A DNA stretch of 64,000 nucleotides from JAZIHH01 sp036678685 (GCA_036678685.1 JAZIHH010000020.1:496001-560000), one strand, 5' to 3'. Positions 16,643 to 25,556 are shown, counted from the stretch's first letter. Numbers and translations are program-made. Notes: generated by a model from the letters alone, not told the origin.

Positions 16643-17419
16643 TTGCCGATACAAAAAGTAATAGACCTAATAAACGGCGCCATCTCCGCCCTGCTTGATT
16701 TGGTTGATCCGCCTTTGCCGCTTTGCCCGGCCTGCGGCGGGGAATTTACGCCGTATTACCCCCGGATCCACTTTTGCCCGGCCTGCTTGGAACGGATTCC
16801 TTTTCTCCTGCCGCCGGTTTGTCCCCGTTGCGGGCGGCCGGGGGAAGGGAACCCGACGGCCGGTTGCCGGTATTGCCGGAAAGAAAAGCGCCGTTATGAA
16901 CGGGTGAAAGCTTTTACCGTATACGGGGGTTATAGCAAAGAAATTTTGCAGGCGGTCAAGTACAATTTCCGCCCGGACCTGGCCCGGGCCCTGGGGTCGT
17001 TAATGGCGGCCGGGATGGAAAACGATCCCGGGTATGACCGGGTGGAGGCGGTGATTCCCGTACCGCTGCACCGGCGAAAGCTGGTCGCCCGCGGTTATAA
17101 CCAAGCCCTTTTGCTGGCGGAACCAATTGCCGCTTTTCTGCGGGTGCCACTGCTATCCGATACATTGGTTCGCCGGCGTTTCACGGAAAGTCAGAGCGGT
17201 TTGCGGCGGTGGGAACGGAAAAAGAATGTGACCGGCGCCTTTCAAGTGACAAACTGCCGGGAGGTAGCGGGCAAAAGCCTTTTGTTGGTGGATGACATTT
17301 GCACCACCGGTTATACGCTGTCCGAGTGTGCCCGCGTCCTTTTATTGGCCGGCGCCCGCCGGGTTGAATGCGTGACCGCCGCCTTGGGCGCTCCGGAGGA
17401 TTTGAGGGACGAGATGTGA
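16643..17419 (+). CDS. comFC: ComFC-like phosphoribosyltransferase family protein
   Basis: 258 residues from TTG 16643, directly after an AGGAGGGGAGG ribosome site; an upstream ATG at 16610 lacks one. The N-terminal part carries a double zinc ribbon (CPACGGEF, CPACLERI, CPRCGRPG, CRYC). The C-terminal part is a type I phosphoribosyltransferase fold with the PRPP-loop motif LLLVDDICTTGYT (about 215) and the VIPVPLHRRKLVARGYNQA block. ComFC/GntX proteins are needed for transformation, by an unknown mechanism. It sits between comFA and yvyF, as in the B. subtilis comF region, but comFB is missing. Confidence 0.9.
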   Translation: MPIQKVIDLINGAISALLDLVDPPLPLCPACGGEFTPYYPRIHFCPACLERIPFLLPPVCPRCGRPGEGNPTAGCRYCRKEKRRYERVKAFTVYGGYSKEILQAVKYNFRPDLARALGSLMAAGMENDPGYDRVEAVIPVPLHRRKLVARGYNQALLLAEPIAAFLRVPLLSDTLVRRRFTESQSGLRRWERKKNVTGAFQVTNCREVAGKSLLLVDDICTTGYTLSECARVLLLAGARRVECVTAALGAPEDLRDEM

Positions 17420-17447
17420 CTTGTCTGGCAAAGGGGAGATCCCGTGT

Positions 17448-17714
17448 ATGCAACTACGAAACTGCCCGCGTTGCGGTAAATTGTTTGTCTATTATAACCA
17501 TGAGATCTGCCGGGATTGTTTCGCCCGCGAGCAAGAGGATTTCTACAAAGTCCGCGCCTATCTGGAAAAACATCCGGGCGCCAATATTTGGGAAATTCAT
17601 CAGCAAACAGGGGTGAAATATTCGGTCCTCAAGCGTTTTTGCCAGTCGGGTCGGTTAGAAGGAAGGCGGGTTGCGCGGGCGGAGGGTGAGAGAACTTTTC
17701 CAGAAAAGAAATAA
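17448..17714 (+). CDS. Flagellar operon protein YvyF family
   Basis: 88 residues from ATG 17448, nine bases after AAGGGGAG. Two cysteine pairs near the N-terminus (CPRC, CRDC) form a small zinc ribbon. A helix-turn-helix-like C-terminal part follows (IWEIHQQTGVKYSVLKRFCQSGRL), in which a short basic helix ends the protein. This matches the YvyF family encoded next to flgM in Bacilli and Clostridia. Its role is not established; B. subtilis YvyF has been proposed to influence flagellar gene expression. It is the hinge between the competence genes and the flagellar genes. Confidence 0.85.
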   Translation: MQLRNCPRCGKLFVYYNHEICRDCFAREQEDFYKVRAYLEKHPGANIWEIHQQTGVKYSVLKRFCQSGRLEGRRVARAEGERTFPEKK

Positions 17715-17722
17715 ATTTCTAC

Positions 17723-17750
17723 TAAATATTCGGGTGGAAAGCGCCGATAT
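17723..17750 (+). promoter_or_regulatory. Sigma-28 (FliA/SigD)-type promoter before flgM
   Basis: TAAA (17723-17726), 16-base spacer, GCCGATAT (17743-17750), almost the SigD consensus. The same arrangement precedes the flagellin gene at 33890, so both are probably class III flagellar units. Confidence 0.8.
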
Positions 17751-17804
17751 AGAAAATGGAGTGTTGTAGTAGGACAGCAGCGGATTCCAAAAAAGGAGCG
17801 GTGA

Positions 17805-18125
17805 GTGATGATTATATCCAGTCAACAGATACAATCCATAATTAAAGCCTATGGTGTTTCCGGTAAACGAAAGACTGTGGCCGAAGAATACGCCAAGACT
17901 GTTTCCCGTAGTGATTCCTTGGAGCTTTCTTCCAAAGCCCGGGAATTTACCGTCGCGCGGCAAGCCATTGCCGGCCTGCCGGAGGTGCGGGAGGAAAAAG
18001 TGGCCCAAATTAAACAGGCCTTAACCAACGGGACATACCGGGTGGACAGCCGGGATGTTGCCCACCGAATGCTGGTCCGGAGCCTGGTGGACCGGATCTT
18101 TGAAGGTGAACAGAATGAGAGCTAA
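17805..18125 (+). CDS. flgM: Anti-sigma-28 factor FlgM
   Basis: 106 residues; GTG 17805 or ATG 17808 both fit the AAGGAG at 17793-17798. The N-terminal IISSQQIQSIIKAYG is the family start, and the C-terminal half (VARQAIAGLPEVREEKVAQI, then SRDVAHRMLVRSLVD) is the sigma-28-binding region. FlgM holds the flagellar sigma factor inactive until the hook is finished, then is exported. It is transcribed from a sigma-28 promoter, giving negative feedback on its own partner. It overlaps flgN by 11 bases. Confidence 0.93.
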   Translation: MMIISSQQIQSIIKAYGVSGKRKTVAEEYAKTVSRSDSLELSSKAREFTVARQAIAGLPEVREEKVAQIKQALTNGTYRVDSRDVAHRMLVRSLVDRIFEGEQNES

Positions 18126-18531
18126 AGAACGCCAAGAGCAACTGACGGCCCAGATCGAGGTCTTGGAAAACCTCTACCGCCTGGCCGCCCGTAAGCGAGA
18201 CGCCCTTCTGCAGGAGGATTTGGAAACATTGCTTCTGGTGAATGAAGAAGAAGAGGCGGAACTGGCAAAACTGAAATCCCTGACTCCGCCGGAAGCGGGA
18301 GAGTCCGGAGAAACAGGTCCGGAAGAGGAAGAGCTCTTTTTAAAAAGGGAGTTATTGGCCCGGCGTGTCAGGGAACTTAATTCGTTTAACCAGGAAATGA
18401 TCGAGGATTCCCTCGCTTATATCCGCTTTTCCCTGCAGCTTTTCCACGGACAACCCGAATGCTCCTTGTACGGAACTGACGGCATGAAAGAAACAACTGC
18501 TGTTCACTCCCTGATTGACATGAAAGGGTGA
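18115..18531 (+). CDS. flgN: FlgN-type flagellar export chaperone
   Basis: 138 residues from ATG 18115. The protein is almost wholly helical and charged (RAKERQEQLTAQIEVLENLY at the start, LLARRVRELNSFNQEMIEDS near the end), as expected of FlgN, which escorts the hook-filament junction proteins FlgK and FlgL to the export gate. The position between flgM and flgK is the conserved one. Sequence alone is low in specificity; the call rests on position and helical make-up. Confidence 0.85.
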   Translation: MRAKERQEQLTAQIEVLENLYRLAARKRDALLQEDLETLLLVNEEEEAELAKLKSLTPPEAGESGETGPEEEELFLKRELLARRVRELNSFNQEMIEDSLAYIRFSLQLFHGQPECSLYGTDGMKETTAVHSLIDMKG

Positions 18532-18536
18532 GGAAA

Positions 18537-19958
18537 ATGCGTTCCACTTTTGGCGGTTTGGAAGTAGGGTTGCGGTCGTTGCGTGCGCACCAAATGGCCC
18601 TGGATATAACCGGGCATAATATCGCCAATGCGGACACGCCCGGTTATTCCAGGCAGGTGGCGAACTTGACCGCGACCGCCCCGTATACCCTGCCGTCCCT
18701 GCAGAGAACCACTACCGCCGGACAGATGGGCACAGGGGTGGAAGTGGCCCGGATCCAACGCATGCGGGATGAATTCATTGATGTCCAGATCCGCCACGAG
18801 AGTTCCGCCCAGGGAAGATGGAAGGCAAGGCAAAGCACCCTGGAGCAACTGGAAGTAATCTTGAATGAACCTTCGGAAGAAGGGATCGCCGCCTATCTCC
18901 ATAAGTTTTGGAGCGCCCTGCAGGAACTGGCCGACCGGCCGGATGACCCGGCCATCCGTCAGGTCCTTTACGAAACGGCTGTCAGTTTTACGGAGCTTAT
19001 CCGCCAGACCCACAGTCAACTAAAGACTCTGCAGCGGGATTTGGATCAGCAGGCGCAAATTATCGGCGAGAGAATTAACAGCCTGGCCCAACAGATTGCC
19101 GCGGTGAACGAAGAGATCGGGAAAGTAATCAGCGTAGGGGATGATCCCAATGACTTGCTGGACAAAAGGGAGGTTCTGGTCCGGGAACTTGCCGGATTGA
19201 CCAATATTGAAGTGCAAACCGACCACATGAACAGGTACATCATTACCATTTCCGGCTCCCTGCTGGTCTCCGGTGACCGTGCCAATTCTTTGGCTTTTGT
19301 GGAAAACCCGGACCATAATGGCCTGGTTGACGTGGTCTGGGCGGAAACCGGAACCGTGGTCGATCTCCGCGACGGTGAACTTAAGGGACTCCTGGAGATG
19401 CGCGATCTTGAAGTCGCGTATTACCTGGACGCGTTAAACGCCTTCGCTTCCACCTTAATTACCGAGTTTAACGCGGTGCACCTGAGCGGTTACGGTTTGA
19501 GCGGCTCCACGGGTTTGAATTTCTTTAGCGGCAACGACGCTTCGAATATCCGGATTGATCCGGCGATTACCATAGATTTGAACAATATCGCGGCCTCGAT
19601 TGATCTGGGGGGTGTGGGAGCGCCGGGCAACGGGGAGAACGCCCTGGCCTTGGCCGGAGTGATTAAAACCGCGTTTTTAATGAACAACGGCACCGCCACC
19701 CTCTCCGATTTCTATGAATCGATCATTGTCAAACTGGGGGTTGACGCCGAAAAGGCCAATACGATGCTGGAGAATAAAAAGGCCCTCCTTCATCACCTCC
19801 AAAAACGCCAGGAATCGGTGGCCGGGGTTTCCCTGGATGAGGAGATGGTTAATATGATCAAATTCCAAAACAGTTATAACGCCGCCTCCCGCTTGATTAC
19901 GGCCATCGACGAGATGCTGGAAACTTTGATTACCCGCACCGGAATCGTGGGGCGGTAA
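18537..19958 (+). CDS. flgK: Flagellar hook-associated protein 1 (FlgK)
   Basis: 473 residues from ATG 18537 behind GTGAGG. The N-terminal rod-hook motif is clear (HQMALDITGHNIANADTPGY), with the long helical D0/D1 region and the C-terminal signature SLDEEMVNMIKFQNSYNAAS (residues about 435-454). FlgK is the first hook-filament junction protein. The middle domain is short, so the protein is near the lower end of family length. It is followed at once by flgL. Confidence 0.95.
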   Translation: MRSTFGGLEVGLRSLRAHQMALDITGHNIANADTPGYSRQVANLTATAPYTLPSLQRTTTAGQMGTGVEVARIQRMRDEFIDVQIRHESSAQGRWKARQSTLEQLEVILNEPSEEGIAAYLHKFWSALQELADRPDDPAIRQVLYETAVSFTELIRQTHSQLKTLQRDLDQQAQIIGERINSLAQQIAAVNEEIGKVISVGDDPNDLLDKREVLVRELAGLTNIEVQTDHMNRYIITISGSLLVSGDRANSLAFVENPDHNGLVDVVWAETGTVVDLRDGELKGLLEMRDLEVAYYLDALNAFASTLITEFNAVHLSGYGLSGSTGLNFFSGNDASNIRIDPAITIDLNNIAASIDLGGVGAPGNGENALALAGVIKTAFLMNNGTATLSDFYESIIVKLGVDAEKANTMLENKKALLHHLQKRQESVAGVSLDEEMVNMIKFQNSYNAASRLITAIDEMLETLITRTGIVGR

Positions 19959-19993
19959 ACACGGATAAACCATCAGGATGAGGGGTGAGGAGA

Positions 19994-20863
19994 ATGCGGG
20001 TGACCGAAAAAATAATCAGTGAGGGAATGATCAAGAACATCGGCAGTTCCCTCCGGCGTCTGGACCGGTATTATCAACAGCTTTCCACCGGAAAGCGGCT
20101 CCAATATCCTTCCGACGATCCGGTGGGGGTGACGGTCAGCCTGAAAATGCGCGCCGGCCTCCGGGAACTTGAACAGTACATTGCCAACGCCGAGTTCGCC
20201 GTTTCCTGGATGGAAGCGACCGACGCCTCCCTTGACGAACTGACCAAGGTTTTACACCGGTTGAAGGAGATTGCGGTTTACGGGGCCAACGATACCCTCC
20301 CTGAGGATTCCATGAACGCCCTTGCCGATGAGGTCAGCGAGCTAAAGAAGCATGTGTGGCAGATCGCCAATACCACCTTTGAAAACCGTTACCTCTTTGC
20401 CGGCCAGCAGACCAAGAGACCCGCTTATGACGCCTCCTTTACTTATCAGGGAGATGACCGCCCACTGCTGTTGGAGGTGGGAACCGGTTCGCGGGTGGAT
20501 TATAGTGTCCCCGGCTCGGAAGTCTTTGGCGATTTTTTTGCCCGGTTGGATGAGTTTGAAGCGCGGTTGCGGAACGGGGATTGTGAAGGGATTTCCCGGA
20601 ATGACCTGGCCATGCTGGATGAACGGCTGGAACTGGTATTGAAAGCCCGGTCTTCACTGGGCGCCAAGATCAACCGTTTGCAGAGGAACATCGAACGCAT
20701 GGGAACAATGGAGGTTAATTACAGCGGGCTTTTGAGTAAAAACGAAGATGCGGACATTGCGGAAGTAGTGATGCACCTGAAAATGAGTGAACATGTTTAC
20801 CAGGCGGCGCTGGCGACCGGGGCCCGCATTCTCCAGACCACGCTGGTGAATTACCTCCGTTAA
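19994..20863 (+). CDS. flgL: Flagellar hook-associated protein 3 (FlgL)
   Basis: 289 residues from ATG 19994, after GGGGTGAGG. Flagellin-like N-terminus (LDRYYQQLSTGKRLQYPSDD) and C-terminus (EVVMHLKMSEHVYQAALATG), with TTFENRYLFAGQQTKRPAY typical of FlgL. It forms the second junction ring to which the filament is attached. Good agreement in order and length with Bacillus and Clostridium flgL. Confidence 0.94.
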   Translation: MRVTEKIISEGMIKNIGSSLRRLDRYYQQLSTGKRLQYPSDDPVGVTVSLKMRAGLRELEQYIANAEFAVSWMEATDASLDELTKVLHRLKEIAVYGANDTLPEDSMNALADEVSELKKHVWQIANTTFENRYLFAGQQTKRPAYDASFTYQGDDRPLLLEVGTGSRVDYSVPGSEVFGDFFARLDEFEARLRNGDCEGISRNDLAMLDERLELVLKARSSLGAKINRLQRNIERMGTMEVNYSGLLSKNEDADIAEVVMHLKMSEHVYQAALATGARILQTTLVNYLR

Positions 20864-20897
20864 GCCGGTTTGGCGGGTAAACACGAGGTGAAACAGG

Positions 20898-21353
20898 ATG
20901 AAAATTAAGACCAAATTCTATAATGAACTCGAAATTACCGAGGAAGATATTCTCTTTTTTCCGCAGGGGATACCCGGTTTTCCCGACTGTAAGCGCTTTG
21001 TTTACCTCCATGAAGAACAAGCTTTTTTTGGATGTCTTCAGTCTTGTGACAGTCCGGAAACGGCTTTTGTGGTGATGTCGCCGTTTACCGTCTGCCCGGA
21101 ATACCAGATTGACCTGGAGGAGGCCGTAACGGCCGAACTTCAGCTCACCAAGGCCGACGATGCCTTGCTACTGGCGATTGTTACCATCCCGCCGGGCCGC
21201 CTGCGGGAAGCCACTGTCAACCTGCAGGCGCCGCTGGTTATTAACACCGCCCGTCGCCGCGGGGCGCAAGTCATTGTCGCAGATGCGGAATACCCTTTGC
21301 GTTTTCCTCTTTGGAAAGAGGAAGCCTCCCGGGTGGCGGAAGGGGAAAAATAA
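20898..21353 (+). CDS. fliW: Flagellar assembly factor FliW
   Basis: 151 residues, ATG after GAGGTG. Family motifs: an opening beta strand (KIKTKFYNELEI), FFPQGIPGFPDCKRFVYL (residues about 19-36) and a C-terminal NLQAPLVINTARRRGAQVI. FliW binds both flagellin and CsrA; free flagellin titrates FliW off CsrA, so CsrA represses flagellin translation when filament export stalls. It is adjacent to csrA, as usual. No YviE-like gene separates flgL and fliW here, unlike B. subtilis. Confidence 0.94.
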   Translation: MKIKTKFYNELEITEEDILFFPQGIPGFPDCKRFVYLHEEQAFFGCLQSCDSPETAFVVMSPFTVCPEYQIDLEEAVTAELQLTKADDALLLAIVTIPPGRLREATVNLQAPLVINTARRRGAQVIVADAEYPLRFPLWKEEASRVAEGEK

Positions 21354-21387
21354 CAGGGCTGGCGGAAAGGGAAAATTTAAAGATTAA

Positions 21388-21467
21388 AGGAGGATCTTCC
21401 TTACATTTGGAGAAGAAATACCCGGAGAAAGAGAATGCGCCGGAGAGAGCATGATCAAGGAGGATCT
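21388..21467 (+). promoter_or_regulatory. GGA-rich csrA leader with duplicated ribosome-site sequence
   Basis: AGGAGGATCT occurs at 21388-21397 and again at 21458-21467, where it is the csrA ribosome site. CsrA binds GGA-containing loops, so the pair is a candidate for autoregulation. A 15-codon frame (TTG 21407 to TGA 21454) lies between them and could be a leader peptide, though its spacing from the first site (13 bases) is long. Confidence 0.35.
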
Positions 21468-21469
21468 AG

Positions 21470-21709
21470 ATGCTGGTACTCACCAGAAAAGTCAATGAAA
21501 GTATCATGATAGGCGATGAGGTAAAAGTCACTGTTGTCGAAGTCCGGGGCGATCAAGTAAAACTGGGCATTACCGCCCCGAAACGAATTGCCGTTCATCG
21601 TGAAGAGATCTTTCTGGAAATTCAAAAAGAGAATATCAGAGCCGCCGAAAGCAAGATTCCCCTTAACGAACTGGATAAAATATGGAAGGACAGAAAAGAA
21701 AAAGTATAA
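21470..21709 (+). CDS. csrA: Carbon storage regulator CsrA
   Basis: 79 residues starting MLVLTRKVNESIMIGDEV, the invariant CsrA N-terminus, through VRGDQVKLGITAPK and the RNA-binding VHREEIF (about residues 42-48). The C-terminal helix is extended, as in Bacillota CsrA that binds FliW. It is an RNA-binding translational repressor, mainly of flagellin in Gram-positive relatives. An intrinsic terminator follows directly. Confidence 0.96.
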   Translation: MLVLTRKVNESIMIGDEVKVTVVEVRGDQVKLGITAPKRIAVHREEIFLEIQKENIRAAESKIPLNELDKIWKDRKEKV

Positions 21710-21730
21710 AGACCCGGGTCTTTTTTTTTA
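21708..21730 (+). terminator. Intrinsic terminator after csrA
   Basis: AAAGACCCGGGTCTTT palindromic stem followed by a run of nine or ten T. It closes the flgM-csrA unit and separates it from the glycosylation island. Confidence 0.8.
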
Positions 21731-21814
21731 TATACCCCTGTTCCGAGGTTGTTCTAAATAAATTTCTTTTCCAACCGATATTAGTTAATGAGAAAAAAAG
21801 GTGGAGTGAGCAAA

Positions 21815-22423
21815 ATGCAGGTCAAGATTTTAGACCGGGTGTTCACCTACGAAAACGAACCCGCTGTGTTGGAGAGGATCTTTGACACGATTAATGAGTT
21901 CTTGGCAGATACCGGCCTGATCTTCAGCCACTTGAAGGTGGACGATACCGAAGTCTATGCCGACCACTATAATTACCTCAAAGAACGAATCGACCGTATC
22001 GAATTGATCGAGGTGGAAGTGCGAACAGGATCGGAAATGCTCCGGGACGTCCTTTTAACGGCCGAAGAATATCTGGAACAGGCCTTGCCGGAGATCGAAT
22101 TGCTGGCCGCCGAGTTTTACCAGGGCCCATCCGAAGAATCCTGGGCGCGCTTCCAACAGTTGCTGGAGGGAGTGGAATGGCTTAACCAGCTGGTGACGAT
22201 GATTGACCAAAATAAGGCGAAACCGGGAAATTGGCAGGATTATACGGTAATGGTCGACCGGCTCCGGGACGAACTGCAGAACCTTGAGGAGGCGCTGGAA
22301 AACCAGGATTATGTGGTGATGGGCGACTTGCTGAATTACGAGATCATCCCCTGTTTCCAAGAGTTCAGGGAGGTTATCGAAAAAACCAAGGTGGATGAGG
22401 GTAAGAATAATGATCGCCACTGA
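21815..22423 (+). CDS. Uncharacterised acidic helical protein linked to Maf transferase
   Basis: 202 residues from ATG 21815 after GGTGGAG. The protein is acidic and mostly helical, with no signal peptide, membrane segment or cysteine motif. It ends inside the start region of the next gene (14-base overlap with the Maf-type transferase), so the two are translationally coupled. Helical acidic partners next to Maf genes could be chaperones or adaptors that present flagellin to the transferase; this is inference from position only. I do not recognise the family. Confidence 0.65.
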   Translation: MQVKILDRVFTYENEPAVLERIFDTINEFLADTGLIFSHLKVDDTEVYADHYNYLKERIDRIELIEVEVRTGSEMLRDVLLTAEEYLEQALPEIELLAAEFYQGPSEESWARFQQLLEGVEWLNQLVTMIDQNKAKPGNWQDYTVMVDRLRDELQNLEEALENQDYVVMGDLLNYEIIPCFQEFREVIEKTKVDEGKNNDRH

Positions 22424-24311
22424 GAATATTAATATTGACAATATCAATTTCCTGACGGAACGCTTTCCGCATGTGTGGGAAATTATCAAGCGGTACCGGC
22501 CGGGGGAGAAACCGGAGTACCGTTTCAACGTGGTAAAAGCGAAAAGCGGGGCCCTTACCCTCACGGTTGACCAGGGCGATAAAACCATATATATTCACAG
22601 TAAATACGACCCGGTACAGGAAGCGGAACGATTGGTTGCGCAATTTAAAGTGGCAACCAAATACCGCCAGATCTTTTTTTACGGCGCGGGTCTGGGTTAC
22701 CACATCGAGGCTTTTGCTAAAAGATACCCTGATCTCCAGTTCACCATTTATGAACCGCACCCGGAGATTTTCGCCCTTTACCTTGCCCACCGGTCTTTAC
22801 AGACCCTCCCGCCGAAATCGTTGAAAAATATTCACCTGGAAACCGGTGTACAGGAATCCCTTTGTTTTTTGACGGATTTCATCAATTTTTCCACCGGCGA
22901 GGTCCTGTTTGTTCCCCTTCCCAGTTATGAGCGGATTTTTTCCCGGCAATACCAGTGGTTTACCGGCGTATTCCAGCAGCTTTTAACCGGGAAAAGGGTT
23001 TCTCTCATCACCAATTATACTTACGAAAAAAGGTGGGTCATCAACAGCCTGAAGAATTTTCCCGAGGTGCTCAACACCCCCAACATCATTCATGAGAAAA
23101 AGCAGTACTTCGCAGGAAAACCCGCTCTTATAGTAGCCGCCGGCCCTTCTTTGGATGAAGAGATCGAAAATATCCGTTATATCAAAGAAAACGGACTGGC
23201 CTACATCTTCTCTGTTGGTTCGGCAGTTAACGCCCTATTGGCCCGGGGGATTTACCCCGACGCGGCCTGCGCGTATGACCCATCTGCCCTTAGTATCAGG
23301 GTTTTTGAAAGGATAATTAAAGAAAAGATCGATTCGATCCCCCTGGTCTTCGGGAGCAGTCTGGCCTATGACGTGCTGGAGAATTACCCGGGACCCAAAT
23401 TACACATGCTGATCAGCCAGGACCCGGCGGCCGCTTTTTATCTGAGAACGAAAAAAAACGATAATCCGGAGATTCTCTACGATGCGAGTACAATTGCCAC
23501 AGTGACCTTGCAACTCTTGTACCGGTTGGGGTGCAACCCAATTGTTTTTGCCGGGCAGAACCTGGCATATAAAGAAAAACAATTATATGCCGGGGGGATT
23601 AAATACGAAAATGTCTCCACATATTTAGGCGAGGACGAATTAAAAGACGCCTATCTGGTGGAAGATGTTTGCGGAGGAGAAGTTTATACTCGGCCGAATT
23701 TGGACAGGATGAGAAAAGAGATCGAAGGCTTTATCGCCCGTCATCCTGATCGGGAATACATCAATACCACAAAAGGCGGGGCGAAAATCAACGGGACGGA
23801 ATATATCCCCCTCGCGGAAGTGATCGCCGGGAAATTCGCTGGCCGGGTAGTGGAGCCCGGATGGCATGTGGGGGATTTTGCCGGTTACGACCTGGCTTAC
23901 GCGGCGGAAAAGCAGAAGATAATCGAGGGAGCAATTGAGGAATTTGCGGATCTTCTCGAACGGCTCGAGAGGTTATTCCGGACGATGGATAAATTGATTG
24001 CCGCCAAAAACCATGCAGAACTGGAAAAACTATTTGTAAAGTTTGACAAGGAACTGAAAAAGATCAACAGGAATCAGTTCTATATTGCCTTTATGAAACC
24101 CATGAAAAGAGTGGAACTGGAACTTATTGCGAAAGTGATTGACGATATAAAGTACGAGCCGAATGCCGTGGTCAAAGGGGAAAAAGTCCTGGAGACGTTT
24201 AGGAAGTTCTTTACCGAATGTCAACAGGAATTGGCGGTTCTTCGCCCCTTATTGTTGCAGCATATTGGGGAGAGGTTGGCGCGGGAAGAAAAACCGGCGG
24301 TCAGGGTTTAG
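22410..24311 (+). CDS. Motility accessory factor (Maf/DUF115) flagellin glycosyltransferase
   Basis: 633 residues from ATG 22410. The DUF115/MAF_flag10 core is recognisable: a first Rossmann-like part (FFYGAGLGYHIEAF, about residue 90; YEPHPEIFALYL) and then LIVAAGPSLDEEIENIR (about residues 236-252), the sialyltransferase-like nucleotide-sugar site. VFAGQNLAY and NTTKGGAKINGTEYIPL follow. Maf proteins transfer CMP-activated nonulosonic acids (pseudaminic or legionaminic acid) to Ser/Thr of flagellin. The genes downstream build exactly such a donor, and flagellin closes the island. The last ~150 residues are a helical bundle. Confidence 0.9.
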   Translation: MIATENINIDNINFLTERFPHVWEIIKRYRPGEKPEYRFNVVKAKSGALTLTVDQGDKTIYIHSKYDPVQEAERLVAQFKVATKYRQIFFYGAGLGYHIEAFAKRYPDLQFTIYEPHPEIFALYLAHRSLQTLPPKSLKNIHLETGVQESLCFLTDFINFSTGEVLFVPLPSYERIFSRQYQWFTGVFQQLLTGKRVSLITNYTYEKRWVINSLKNFPEVLNTPNIIHEKKQYFAGKPALIVAAGPSLDEEIENIRYIKENGLAYIFSVGSAVNALLARGIYPDAACAYDPSALSIRVFERIIKEKIDSIPLVFGSSLAYDVLENYPGPKLHMLISQDPAAAFYLRTKKNDNPEILYDASTIATVTLQLLYRLGCNPIVFAGQNLAYKEKQLYAGGIKYENVSTYLGEDELKDAYLVEDVCGGEVYTRPNLDRMRKEIEGFIARHPDREYINTTKGGAKINGTEYIPLAEVIAGKFAGRVVEPGWHVGDFAGYDLAYAAEKQKIIEGAIEEFADLLERLERLFRTMDKLIAAKNHAELEKLFVKFDKELKKINRNQFYIAFMKPMKRVELELIAKVIDDIKYEPNAVVKGEKVLETFRKFFTECQQELAVLRPLLLQHIGERLAREEKPAVRV

Positions 24312-24338
24312 CGCCGGCACGCGAAGGGGAATTGCCGA

Positions 24339-25325
24339 ATGAATCTGAAAGGGAAAAAAATACTGGTTACCGGTGCGGGCGGGTTTATCGGTTCCCACCT
24401 GGTCGAACGCTTGGTTGAACTGGGAGGAAAAGTCCGGGCTTTTCTCCGTTATAACTCGCGCAACCATTGGGGCTGGCTGGAATCGTCCCCCCACAAAAAG
24501 AACGTGGAGATATATACCGGTGATATCCGTGATTATGACAGTGTCAAAAGGGCCGTCGAGGGAGTGGATGTAATTTTTCACCTGGCGGCGTTGATTGGTA
24601 TCCCCTATTCTTATCTCTCACCGTTGGCGTATATTAAAACTAACGTTGAGGGTACTTATAATATTTTGCAGGCGGCCCGGGAGTCGGGGACCGGAAGGAT
24701 AATTCATACTTCCACCAGTGAAGTTTATGGGACCGCCGCCTATGTCCCGATTGATGAGGCCCATCCCCTGCAACCGCAATCGCCATATGCCGCTTCCAAG
24801 GTCGGCGCGGACAGCTTGGCACAAAGCTTTTATCATGCCTTTATGCTACCGGTAACGATTGTCAGGCCTTTTAATACCTTTGGGCCCCGCCAGTCGGCCC
24901 GGGCGGTGATTCCCACCATAATCACCCAGGTTTTGAGCGGGAAAAGGGAGATCACCCTTGGCAATCTTGCGCCGACCAGGGATTGGAATTTCGTCCGCGA
25001 TACAGTCGAGGGGTTCATTAAAATCGCTGAATATGACGGTTTATATGGAGAAACAGTTAATATCGGTTCCGGGCGGGAGACGTCCGTCGGGGAACTGGTA
25101 CGGATTATTGCCGGTCTTATGGAAGTAGAACTCCGGGTCATTGAGGAGAAGGAACGGGTCCGCCCGGAAAAAAGCGAGGTAGAACGCTTGTTATGTGACA
25201 ACAGTAAAATTAAAGAATATACCAACTGGCGACCGGAGTACTCTTTGGAAGATGGATTGGGCGAAACCATCGACTGGTTTCGAGAGAATATGGAAAACTA
25301 CAAACCGGAGTTGTATAACGTCTAA
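24339..25325 (+). CDS. legB: LegB-type NAD-dependent nucleotide-sugar 4,6-dehydratase
   Basis: 328 residues; short-chain dehydrogenase fold with GAGGFIGSH (about residues 12-20) for NAD and SPYAASK with catalytic Tyr and Lys (about 150). Blocks such as LAALIGIPYSY, RPFNTFGPRQSARAVIPTII and NIGSGRETSVGEL are those of LegB, the GDP-GlcNAc 4,6-dehydratase that opens legionaminic acid synthesis; PseB, the inverting enzyme, looks different. The expected next gene, the legC aminotransferase, is absent. Only 227 bases and a very small frame separate it from the ATP-grasp gene. Confidence 0.85.
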   Translation: MNLKGKKILVTGAGGFIGSHLVERLVELGGKVRAFLRYNSRNHWGWLESSPHKKNVEIYTGDIRDYDSVKRAVEGVDVIFHLAALIGIPYSYLSPLAYIKTNVEGTYNILQAARESGTGRIIHTSTSEVYGTAAYVPIDEAHPLQPQSPYAASKVGADSLAQSFYHAFMLPVTIVRPFNTFGPRQSARAVIPTIITQVLSGKREITLGNLAPTRDWNFVRDTVEGFIKIAEYDGLYGETVNIGSGRETSVGELVRIIAGLMEVELRVIEEKERVRPEKSEVERLLCDNSKIKEYTNWRPEYSLEDGLGETIDWFRENMENYKPELYNV

Positions 25326-25391
25326 TGAGGAAGGTCTATCTTCTGGAACGCCTTCCGATTTATTGAGAAAAAGGACGGTTCTACTAAAAAG

Positions 25392-25556
25392 ATGCTTTCC
25401 GGGATTGAAAAAGAATTTTTCCCCCTGAATACGCCGGAAATGATTGAGGCTGTTGCCGGCAGGTTTGGATATTTTCAAGGAAAAGGAAGAGGCTTGGGCG
25501 TGAGGGTTTCCCGCGCCTTCATGCGATATAACGGCAAAGTGAGTTGTTGCCAATGA
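25392..25556 (+). CDS. Small open reading frame, unknown
   Basis: 54 codons from ATG 25392, ending in the TGA of an ATGA overlap with the ATP-grasp start at 25553, a typical sign of coupled translation. The frame is open upstream back to 25329 (21 more codons) without a standard start, and no good ribosome site precedes the ATG. The sequence has basic and aromatic residues (FGYFQGKGRGLGVRVSR) and matches nothing I know. It occupies the place where legC normally stands, so it may be the tail of a deleted gene. Confidence 0.35.
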   Translation: MLSGIEKEFFPLNTPEMIEAVAGRFGYFQGKGRGLGVRVSRAFMRYNGKVSCCQ

